Source of the DNA: Chloroflexota bacterium
GTDB taxonomy: Bacteria > Chloroflexota > Dehalococcoidia > SZUA-161
Length of the DNA stretch: 5,377 bases
Direction of reading: 5' to 3'
Assembly: GCA_016865955.1 (NCBI GenBank)
Contig: VGNW01000161.1
Coordinates: forward strand, 1 to 5,377
Positions 1-5,337 of this stretch are shown piece after piece. Every line of letters begins with the position of its first letter. Position 1 is the stretch's first letter. The position numbers and the translations under genes were made by a program. Below the pieces are notes generated by a model that was given only the letters and a program-made list of their open reading frames with translations, did no database searches and was not told where the DNA came from.

Positions 1-16
1 TTCTTTCTTGAATCGC

Positions 17-424
17 TTAAAGAAGTTCGTAAACATTCGGATTTAACACCTTTATTTGACCATACTTCAGGAATTCCCTTAGCCACTTGCTAATAGTCCG
101 TCTGTCGTTACCTCTTATAGCCGAGATGGCTTCTTTTAAATCACGACTGCTGACTTGCTGAGGAGTAAATCCACCGTACTTCTGCTTTAGATATTCCTTT
201 ATATGTCGCATAACAGCATAACTCTTGGGAGAAGGATTAAGCTTAATTTGTGTGTCGTGATGTGTGTTCTTGATAGCGTACCAACTTCTTAGAGCATCCT
301 CGACTTCGGCGGATAAACCGAAGAAACCCTCGTTGTTCCGTTTGACCATCTCTATAAATTTGGTCAAGAACTCAGCTTCAATATAAACACAGATTGCCTT
401 TTTGCCTTTGGGTAGCTTTGGCAT
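17..424 (-). CDS. Ribbon-helix-helix / winged-helix DNA-binding protein
   Basis: A 135-residue protein that appears to carry two DNA-binding modules. Residues about 10-51 fit an archaeal ribbon-helix-helix: a short strand (AICVYIE), a first helix (about 18-30), a glycine-containing turn (EGFFG, 32-36) and a second helix (LSAEVEDALRSWYAI). Residues about 69-135 look like a winged helix: a helix around YAVMRHIKEYL, VSSRDLKEAI (91-100), a basic recognition-helix candidate DRRTISKWLREFLKYG (107-122), then a beta wing to the C-terminus. RHH proteins bind palindromic DNA as dimers. Three palindromic 12-bp repeats lie directly upstream, so autoregulation or replication/partition binding is likely; this is inference. 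The ATG at 424 is about 26 bp from a TATA-like box, which predicts a leaderless mRNA and supports this start. No Shine-Dalgarno sequence is seen. The gene is AT-richer than the genes to its right. Confidence 0.85.
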   Translation of the reverse strand: MPKLPKGKKAICVYIEAEFLTKFIEMVKRNNEGFFGLSAEVEDALRSWYAIKNTHHDTQIKLNPSPKSYAVMRHIKEYLKQKYGGFTPQQVSSRDLKEAISAIRGNDRRTISKWLREFLKYGQIKVLNPNVYELL

Positions 425-445
425 ACATAGTATTATGTTTCACTA

Positions 446-455
446 GTATAAATAC
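446..455 (-). promoter_or_regulatory. TATA-like box for the RHH-winged helix gene
   Basis: On the minus strand this reads GTATTTATAC. It is centred about 26 bp upstream of the ATG at 424, the usual archaeal distance between TATA box and transcription start, so transcription would begin at or next to the start codon. It lies inside a 12-bp palindrome (445-456). The first 34-bp-spaced repeat (460-471) begins 5 bp beyond it, where the BRE would sit, so a protein bound there could block TBP/TFB access. Confidence 0.55.
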
Positions 456-459
456 TTAC

Positions 460-539
460 TCACAAGTGATTTATGTATTGTCTCTACACAAATTCACAAG
501 TGATTCATACACGGTATTTAAACAAACTCACAAGTGATT
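460..539. repeat. Three iteron-like palindromic repeats, 34-bp period
   Basis: The 12-mer TCACAAGTGATT occurs at 460-471, 494-505 and 528-539, identical each time and spaced exactly 34 bp start to start. Its first ten bases are a palindrome, TCAC-AA-GTGA. Similarity extends beyond the core for copies 2 and 3: both are preceded by ACAAAY and followed by CRT. The remaining spacer sequence differs, so this is a set of protein-binding sites rather than a simple tandem duplication. The array lies in a low-GC (about 33% over 481-540) non-coding stretch upstream of the RHH-winged helix gene. Such arrays typically serve as plasmid replication iterons, partition centromeres or cooperative operators. 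The sequence does not say which. Confidence 0.85.
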
Positions 540-657
540 CGTGTTCAAAGCTGTTTTCTGTGTTTCTGTCAGTTTGCTAACACGCAACAAAACACAATAA
601 CTTGATGCACAACCAATGTATTGTTGCGAATAAACTTGCATCGCAGATATCCCATAC
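540..657. other. AT-rich non-coding stretch between two minus-strand genes
   Basis: No convincing gene is present. The only structure I see is an 8-bp inverted repeat, CGCAACAA at 583-590 and TTGTTGCG at 621-628, with 30 nt between the arms. An arm of this length could arise by chance in a region this size. The stretch runs from the last 34-bp-spaced repeat to the stop codon of the 658-966 gene. If the repeats are an origin, it would be a candidate unwinding region, but that is speculative. Confidence 0.3.
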
Positions 658-966
658 TCAATCCAGTGGGTTCTGCCTTCTTCTAAGTTCCGCTCCAAGT
701 TCATCAATCAGATTAGATGCCTCTGACTTGGAAAGGCGCTCAAGTTCAATCTGCCTGCCCAACCTTCTTGCCATGTTATGCAGAGCGCGCTTCTGGTTCT
801 CAGTAGCTGGGAACTTGCTTGCTGGCGATGGTATGCCTGAGTTCACAGAAGTACTTTGGTGCTCAATCCCATTTTCTTGAATTCCATTGGGCACAAACTT
901 CAGAGTGATCTCTAGGTTTAGAGTGCCAATATCAAGAGGAATCTGTTTGTTTAGGATCTGATCCAT
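658..966 (-). CDS. Small protein with DUF3072-like C-terminal helical motif
   Basis: A 102-residue protein of unknown function. Residues about 8-26 have a beta-like alternating pattern (IPLDIGTLNLEITLKF). A proline/serine-rich linker follows (about 36-53), then a helical C-terminus with the pattern TENQKRALHNMARRLG (55-70) and LSKSEASNLIDEL (78-90). That 'T-x-x-Q ... L ... LxKxEASxLIDxL' arrangement resembles DUF3072-type motifs seen in phage and accessory proteins, where it is probably a small interaction or nucleic-acid-binding helical domain. This is family recognition by eye, not a search result. The start is well supported: on the minus strand a GGAGGT Shine-Dalgarno sequence (975-980) lies 8 nt before the ATG at 966. 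No membrane segment or signal peptide is seen. Its divergent neighbour is the helical/HerA operon. Confidence 0.7.
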   Translation of the reverse strand: MDQILNKQIPLDIGTLNLEITLKFVPNGIQENGIEHQSTSVNSGIPSPASKFPATENQKRALHNMARRLGRQIELERLSKSEASNLIDELGAELRRRQNPLD

Positions 967-974
967 TGCTCATG

Positions 975-980
975 ACCTCC
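975..980 (-). promoter_or_regulatory. Strong Shine-Dalgarno site for the 658-966 gene
   Basis: The minus strand reads GGAGGT, complementary to the archaeal 16S 3' end, with 8 nt to the ATG at 966. It fixes that start over an out-of-frame ATG at 973, which is only 1 nt away. Possible TATA elements lie further out, around 989-996 or 1004-1012 on the minus strand; the second would give a short leader containing this site. Confidence 0.7.
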
Positions 981-1027
981 ATGCTAACCATATAGTCACG
1001 CAGCCTTAAGAAGCTTTCCCATCACCA

Positions 1028-1050
1028 AAAGGCATGATCGGCAGGCTGCA
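1028..1050 (+). repeat. 23-bp direct repeat, left copy
   Basis: The sequence is AAAGGCATGA, then T, then CGGCAGGCTGCA. It matches the copy at 5315-5337 at 22 of 23 positions, differing only at the central base. It lies in the divergent intergenic region, about 50 bp before the ATG at 1099. The flanks of the two copies do not match noticeably. It could be a regulatory site, a recombination or attachment site, or a remnant of a duplicated segment. Confidence 0.6.
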
Positions 1051-1098
1051 TGCATCAGTTGTTTATCAATTGAGGCACATCTATATGTGGTGGCCACT

Positions 1099-1632
1099 AT
1101 GTCCTTCGATGAAGACAGGTTCTCAGACTGGTACCAGCTCAACAAGCAGGCCCAGGAACTGCTTGAATTCAGAAAGGTGAAGGACCTTTTGGACGAGTTC
1201 TGTATGTTGCCGGATCTGGCTCGAGCACCCGATGAGATCAAGCCCATCGAGCCTTTCGATGTTTATTTCTCAGAGAAGCTTGATTCCTTGAGAGACTCAA
1301 TAGGCCAAGTTACAACTGAGATCACAACCAGGCACGAGTTTGCCAATAAGTTCCTATACCAGATCGATTACCAGATACGTGAATGCGCCTCGTCGCTGTC
1401 TGAATTTAATCGCTGGGGCCTGGGCTACAACACAGGCGTGGACAAGAAAAGGAACCATCTGGAGCGCATGCTCTCCGACCTGCGTAAAGAAAGAAGGGCT
1501 ACGGAGCTGCGTTGCTGGGAGGACATCGTAGCCTTAAGGAAAGACTTAAGAGATACCCTCACAGAGTACAAAGATATCATCAGAAGAGGAAGGATGCTTC
1601 AAACATCCGGTGGTAGAAATGGAGATAGATGA
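1099..1632 (+). CDS. Helix-rich protein of unknown function, partner of HerA-like ATPase
   Basis: A 177-residue protein that I do not recognise. It is charged and almost entirely helical, with coiled-coil-like heptads especially in its last third (around KKRNHLERMLSDLRKERRA and VALRKDLRDTLTEYKDIIRR). It has no signal peptide, no membrane segment and no obvious catalytic motif. I chose ATG 1099 because GGTGG (1089-1093) precedes it by 5 nt, the same layout as for the next gene's ATG. A GTG at 1087 is an in-frame alternative adding four residues, with GAGG at 1072-1075. The reading frame stays open back to 988, so a longer start cannot be wholly excluded. The gene overlaps the HerA-like gene by 14 bp, implying translational coupling and probably a shared complex. 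It may be an adaptor or structural partner of the ATPase; that is inference. Confidence 0.8.
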   Translation: MSFDEDRFSDWYQLNKQAQELLEFRKVKDLLDEFCMLPDLARAPDEIKPIEPFDVYFSEKLDSLRDSIGQVTTEITTRHEFANKFLYQIDYQIRECASSLSEFNRWGLGYNTGVDKKRNHLERMLSDLRKERRATELRCWEDIVALRKDLRDTLTEYKDIIRRGRMLQTSGGRNGDR

Positions 1633-3646
1633 GCTATTCAGGAAATTAAAGCCTGTATTAGGCAAGAGCATTGACCAGCTCTGGCTCGAATACCAACTGA
1701 ACCCAGAGAGCCGGGCTGAGATAGAGGGGATGCTGCATACACTGGCTGCCAAACACTTGGACAACAACTATGAACACAGGAGAGTTCTCCTGACACCACC
1801 TCCGGAAGATGATGCCAGGGGTGAATACCCGTTGGGAACAGTGCACTACGCCGGCAAGCCATGCCATCCCTTTGGCCTGCGGGAGGACGAGTGGATTCAG
1901 CACGTGGGAATCTTCGGCAGGACCGGCAGCGGCAAGACTAACGTAGGATACCTCATAGTCAAGGAATTGCTGAAGAAGAGCAAGCCCTTTCTCATCTTCG
2001 ACTGGAAGAGGAACTACCGGGACCTGGCGGCTTTGCCTGAAGGTCAAAACATCCAGATATTCACAGTGGGCAGGAGCGTATCGCCTTTCCGTTTCAATCC
2101 ACTCATACCGCCAAAAGACACCAGCCCCACTGTCTGGCTGAAGAAGCTTATCGAGATCATGTGCCACGTCTATTACCTGGGGGAGGGGGTGGCGTATCTG
2201 CTGCAGAAGGCTATCGACGCTGTCTATGCTGGCGCTGGTGTCTATACAGGCAATCCCCAAAACTATCCAACCCTGGCCGATGTCAAGGCCTGGCTTGAGA
2301 GCTACAAGGCTAAGGGCAGGGAGGCACAGTGGATGGACTCCACCGTAAGGGTTATAGGTACGCTGTGCTACGGCGAAATCGGCAAGGTCCTGAGCGTGCG
2401 GAACCCAGTACCTCTGGGCGAACTGCTGATAAGCAACGTGATATTTGAGCTGGATGCTTTGACTAACAGTGATAAGACATTCTTCATTGAATCACTCATG
2501 TTGTGGATCCACCACTACCGCCTCCAGGATGAAAACAGGGAGACCTTCAAGCACGCTATCATCATCGAGGAAGCCCATCACGTCCTGCTCAAGAACAAGG
2601 GATCTAAAGAGACAGTAATGGATGTCATCCTCAGAGAGATCAGGGAGCTGGGAGAATCAATCATACTAATAGACCAGCACCCCTCATTAATCTCCGTACC
2701 CTCTTTAGGCAATACCTACACCACCATAGGCATGAATCTCAAGCACAACCGGGACATCTCAACCCTGGCCGAAGCAATGCTTATTGAGGAGAAGGAAAGG
2801 GAATACTTCGGCAAGCTGGAAGTGGGCCTGGGAATTGTCAAGCTCCAGGGCAGGTGGTTCAAGCCTTTCCTGGTCAAGTTCCCGCTGGTCGAGGTGAAGA
2901 AAGGGTTGGTAACTGATGAAGACCTCAAGAGGAAAATGATTGGTTTTTCGAGTGAATCGGTAGATATTAGACCGAATGGGACAGAAGTGGCGGCTATTCG
3001 GGTTGCTCGAGCCGAAGAAGATAAAGATAAGATACGTGATAACCAATATTTACAGTTAACAGAGAAGGAAAGAGAATTTCTAGAAGACGTCATGGTACAT
3101 CGAACGTCTGGAATATCAGATAGATACACACGTTTGGGCCTTAGCGCGGACGCTGGCAACAAAACGAAGGATTCTCTACTATCATCTAATCTTCTGCTTT
3201 CCTCAGACGTCTCCACCGGCAAGGGACGTATCAAGTATTTGGAGTTGAGTGAGAAAGCGAAGGAGCTGATGAGACAAATGGGCCATAAAATTGACTCTGG
3301 AAGGCAGGGAGGGCCGGAGCATGAATACTGGAAACACAGGATTGCAGAGTTGCTAAAAAGTAGGGGCTATGAGGTCGAGGTGGAAAAGCCTCTGGACAAT
3401 GGTGGGGCAGTCGATATCGTGGCAACCAAGAATGGCAAGCGCATGGCGGTCGAGGTCGAGACCGGTAGGTCAGATGCCCTAGCCAATATCAAAAAGGACC
3501 TCGAGGCAGGATTCGATGAAGTGCTTTCTGCGGCGACAAACGAATCTGTGGCTCAGAAGGTCAAAGGTCTCGTAACAAAAGAGGATATCTGGATTGATAA
3601 ACGTCTAAAGGTGTATTCTGTAGGCGAGTTCACAAGTCAGAGTTGA
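1619..3646 (+). CDS. HerA/DUF87-like ATPase fused to winged helix and PD-(D/E)XK nuclease
   Basis: A 675-residue protein (678 from GTG 1610; numbering below uses that start). A short helical N-terminus (1-60) leads into a HerA/FtsK-type ATPase. Walker A is GRTGSGKT (103-110), LIFDWKRNY follows at 128-136, Walker B is AIIIEEAHH (316-324), the arginine-bearing REIRELG is at 343-349 and the sensor-like IILIDQHPS at 351-359. Residues about 481-560 resemble a winged helix (TEKEREFL ... GISDRYTRLGLSADAGNKTKDSL ... GRIKYLELSEKAKEL). Residues about 570-660 look like a restriction-endonuclease fold: HEYWKHRIAELLKSRGYEVE, then D602 (VDIVA) and E615/E617 (AVEVETG), a PD-(D/E)XK arrangement with E in place of K. 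HerA proteins form hexameric DNA translocases. In classical archaeal HerA-NurA the nuclease is a separate protein, whereas here it is in the same chain. ATG 1619 is preferred because GGTGG (1609-1613) lies 5 nt upstream. The role could be DNA repair, element processing or defence. Confidence 0.9.
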   Translation: MEIDELFRKLKPVLGKSIDQLWLEYQLNPESRAEIEGMLHTLAAKHLDNNYEHRRVLLTPPPEDDARGEYPLGTVHYAGKPCHPFGLREDEWIQHVGIFGRTGSGKTNVGYLIVKELLKKSKPFLIFDWKRNYRDLAALPEGQNIQIFTVGRSVSPFRFNPLIPPKDTSPTVWLKKLIEIMCHVYYLGEGVAYLLQKAIDAVYAGAGVYTGNPQNYPTLADVKAWLESYKAKGREAQWMDSTVRVIGTLCYGEIGKVLSVRNPVPLGELLISNVIFELDALTNSDKTFFIESLMLWIHHYRLQDENRETFKHAIIIEEAHHVLLKNKGSKETVMDVILREIRELGESIILIDQHPSLISVPSLGNTYTTIGMNLKHNRDISTLAEAMLIEEKEREYFGKLEVGLGIVKLQGRWFKPFLVKFPLVEVKKGLVTDEDLKRKMIGFSSESVDIRPNGTEVAAIRVARAEEDKDKIRDNQYLQLTEKEREFLEDVMVHRTSGISDRYTRLGLSADAGNKTKDSLLSSNLLLSSDVSTGKGRIKYLELSEKAKELMRQMGHKIDSGRQGGPEHEYWKHRIAELLKSRGYEVEVEKPLDNGGAVDIVATKNGKRMAVEVETGRSDALANIKKDLEAGFDEVLSAATNESVAQKVKGLVTKEDIWIDKRLKVYSVGEFTSQS

Positions 3647-4017
3647 TCAGCTAGTTCCGCTAATACATCGCCGTGACAGGCTTCGGGTTTGCACCAGCAA
3701 CCAAGCCGCTTACCCTTGAGCTCATGCAGCGAGGACATCAACTCTGGTTTGCTCAAGAAGTAGCTCCTATACATCTCCATAATTTGCTCTCGGGTCCCAT
3801 CCTCACCTATCTTGAACGGATTGTGCCATTTGGACCCGGGATAGAATCCGTACTTGCTTCTGTGGAAGCGCCCTATGTAGACATCGTTAGGGTTAGTCTT
3901 CGGGTTGAAGTCGGGACATGTTTTGATATTCACAACCGTCGTCATCTCCTCAAGAGTAGCAGTATTTTCTTGAAAGTACAAACACACGACTCGGGCAGCG
4001 AGTGCCTTCGATTGCAT
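3637..4017 (-). CDS. DUF4326 family protein
   Basis: A 126-residue protein whose body matches DUF4326 by its signature: DVYIGR, then SKWHNPFKIG, DGTREQIMEMYRSYFL, LKGKRLGCWC and CHGDVLAELA near the C-terminus. The conserved Trp, Cys and His residues (GCWC ... CHGD) suggest a metal- or ligand-binding pocket, but the family has no firmly established function that I know of. It is frequent in phages and accessory regions. The start is undecided. The ATG at 4017 gives 24 residues that are not typical of the family. The methionine at 3945 (MTTVVNIK, giving 102 aa) fits the family start better, although the GAGGAG before it directly abuts the ATG. The stop codon lies inside the end of the HerA-like gene, so the two genes converge with a 10-bp overlap. 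It diverges from the cdc6-like gene. Confidence 0.85.
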   Translation of the reverse strand: MQSKALAARVVCLYFQENTATLEEMTTVVNIKTCPDFNPKTNPNDVYIGRFHRSKYGFYPGSKWHNPFKIGEDGTREQIMEMYRSYFLSKPELMSSLHELKGKRLGCWCKPEACHGDVLAELADQL

Positions 4018-4058
4018 TGGTTTGTGCGAAATATCATCGGCAAATTACCAACCGATAG

Positions 4059-4068
4059 CTTTAAGTAC
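4059..4068 (+). promoter_or_regulatory. TATA-like box for the cdc6-like gene
   Basis: CTTTAAGTAC is centred about 27 bp upstream of the ATG at 4091, predicting a leaderless or nearly leaderless transcript; no good Shine-Dalgarno sequence precedes that ATG. The bases just upstream (ACCGATAG) occupy the BRE position. They also form the right arm of a short inverted repeat, ATCGG 4036-4040 and CCGAT 4052-4056, which could be an operator or chance. Confidence 0.5.
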
Positions 4069-4090
4069 TTTTAGGTAGTAACTAATAGGC

Positions 4091-5137
4091 ATGAGCCCAA
4101 ACAGTTACCACCGAAGAATAGTAACAGATAGGGAAGCGCTCAGCGAAAGCTATGTCCCGACAATAATCCTTGCGCGAGACAGCCAGATCCGAGAACTCAC
4201 CACATGTCTATCACCAGCACTTGAGCACAAGAAACCAATACACGCCTGGCTCTACGGACCGCCCGGCAGCGGCAAGACCTGCGTGGCCCGCTACGTTCTT
4301 AGCCAAATCAACCAACACCACACCCTTAGACACGCCTATATCAATTGCTGGAACTACCCCACCCTATACAGCATCCTTGATAAGGTTGCGCAGGAGATAA
4401 GGCTGCTGGGCCCGGAGATTCAAAGCACTGCAGTGAAGCTCGACAAGTTTAGAAAAGCAGTAGGTGCAAAGCCGTTCATTCTGGTATTGGACGAAATCGA
4501 CAAAGTGCTGCCTAAGGAGAGAAACGCCATATTATACAGCCTCTCTGGCATCCCAGGCCTTGGCCTGATCTGCATTGCTGGCAACCGTCAATCATTCTGC
4601 ATCCTTGAAGACAGGGTCAAGTCCAGGTTTAATCCAAAGCTCATCGAATTCAAGCCCTACTCTGATAAAGAGCTTACTGTCATCTGCAGTTTGCGCGGAG
4701 AGCTTGCCCTGGAGGCGGAGGCATGTTCGCAGGGAACGCTTAAGGAAATATCCAGACTGGCAGAAGGCGATGCCCGGTGCGCAATACAGACCCTGAACAT
4801 TGCCTGTCAGTACGCAGAGAGAGAAGGCTCGAGACTCTTAGTCCATACGCACGTGAAGCAGGGCTGGAGCCGGGCCTGTGAGCTCAAGGCTGTGTACACC
4901 TTAGGCGCTCTCAGCGACCACCACAAGCTGTTGTACGAGTTGGTAAAGGGAAAGACTGACTTACTATCAGGAGACCTATGGCGGCTGTACCTTGAGACGT
5001 GCAGAGCAAGAGGCATGAAGCCTATAGCTATGAGGACCTTTTCTGTGTATATGAACAGGCTCATCCGCGAGGGGCTTGTCACAGGGAAGCGAGCCCCGAT
5101 TCGCGGCAAGGTAAGGATATTCAAGATTAGAAAATGA
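4091..5137 (+). CDS. cdc6: Orc1/Cdc6-type AAA+ replication initiator
   Basis: A 348-residue AAA+ protein of the archaeal Orc1/Cdc6 family. Walker A is GPPGSGKT (56-63), preceded by the usual HAWLYG. YINCWNYPT (83-91) follows in the typical place, Walker B is ILVLDEID (130-137), the sensor 1 region is IAGNRQS (162-168), the arginine-containing RVKSRF is at 175-180 and the sensor 2 motif GDAR at 226-229. A C-terminal winged helix covers about 275-348 (HKLLYELVKG ... RTFSVYMNRLIREGLV). Family members bind origin recognition boxes and load the MCM helicase. This one is somewhat shorter than chromosomal initiators of roughly 380-420 residues, and it has GNR where many homologues have a serine-asparagine pair. 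It could be an element-encoded or divergent paralogue. No classical ORB sequence was spotted next to it. A TATA-like box about 27 bp upstream supports ATG 4091. A zinc-ribbon gene follows, probably in the same operon. Confidence 0.92.
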   Translation: MSPNSYHRRIVTDREALSESYVPTIILARDSQIRELTTCLSPALEHKKPIHAWLYGPPGSGKTCVARYVLSQINQHHTLRHAYINCWNYPTLYSILDKVAQEIRLLGPEIQSTAVKLDKFRKAVGAKPFILVLDEIDKVLPKERNAILYSLSGIPGLGLICIAGNRQSFCILEDRVKSRFNPKLIEFKPYSDKELTVICSLRGELALEAEACSQGTLKEISRLAEGDARCAIQTLNIACQYAEREGSRLLVHTHVKQGWSRACELKAVYTLGALSDHHKLLYELVKGKTDLLSGDLWRLYLETCRARGMKPIAMRTFSVYMNRLIREGLVTGKRAPIRGKVRIFKIRK

Positions 5138-5144
5138 AGGAGGG
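5137..5144 (+). promoter_or_regulatory. Strong Shine-Dalgarno site for the zinc-ribbon gene
   Basis: AAGGAGGG overlaps the last base of the cdc6-like stop codon and lies 6 nt before the ATG at 5151. This favours cotranscription, with efficient independent initiation of the small downstream gene. The cdc6-like gene itself seems to be leaderless. Confidence 0.7.
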
Positions 5145-5150
5145 ATAGAT

Positions 5151-5303
5151 ATGAAAACCAATGAAGTAGTTGAGCTGGCATGCCCCAGATGCTGCTCAAC
5201 ATTTGCCTATCTGGCGGATGACTGTGAGCAAGATGGAGCGCTATGCGAATATTGCGGCACAACGCTGATGAGAATAGCCGACTATTCGGAGCTGGAGGGA
5301 TAA
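5151..5303 (+). CDS. Small zinc-ribbon protein (50 aa)
   Basis: A 50-residue protein with two cysteine knuckles: ACPRCC (cysteines 11, 14 and 15) and CEYCG (cysteines 32 and 35). The spacing is that of a zinc ribbon or rubredoxin-like knuckle. A further cysteine lies at residue 25. The rest is short, acidic and without membrane segments. The start is firm: AAGGAGGG is 6 nt upstream and the gene begins 13 nt after the cdc6-like stop. Proteins of this type often bind nucleic acid or act as small adaptors in transcription or replication. Position suggests a link to the initiator, but no partner can be shown. I cannot assign a family more precisely. Confidence 0.75.
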   Translation: MKTNEVVELACPRCCSTFAYLADDCEQDGALCEYCGTTLMRIADYSELEG

Positions 5304-5314
5304 GGCTATGTATC

Positions 5315-5337
5315 AAAGGCATGAACGGCAGGCTGCA
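5315..5337 (+). repeat. 23-bp direct repeat, right copy
   Basis: The sequence is AAAGGCATGA, then A, then CGGCAGGCTGCA, matching 1028-1050 at 22 of 23 bases in the same orientation, with 4287 bp between the copies. It lies just after the zinc-ribbon stop codon. An ATG at 5372, cut off by the window edge, may begin the next gene, so this copy, like the left one, may lie shortly upstream of a gene. Confidence 0.6.

Noticed and set aside
440..449. TCACTAGTAT as a possible degenerate fourth iteron copy.
   Set aside because: It is out of the 34-bp register (20 bp before copy 1), its second half-site is degraded, and it overlaps the TATA-like box.
583..628. Inverted repeat CGCAACAA / TTGTTGCG with a 30-nt gap.
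   Set aside because: Eight-base arms at this spacing are expected fairly often by chance in a region of this size. There is no T-run for a terminator and no adjacent promoter.
1658..2260. A 200-codon minus-strand open frame inside the HerA-like gene.
   Set aside because: It lies opposite the Walker A region of a clearly real ATPase, and its product has no domain signature.
3630..3639. A TCACAAGTCA sequence resembling the iteron core (9 of 10).
   Set aside because: It lies inside overlapping coding ends, breaks the palindrome and has no periodic partners, so it is most likely chance.
3673..4074. A 133-codon plus-strand open frame opposite the DUF4326 gene.
   Set aside because: The minus-strand frame carries the clear DUF4326 signature. 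The plus-strand product shows no recognisable motif and is its shadow.
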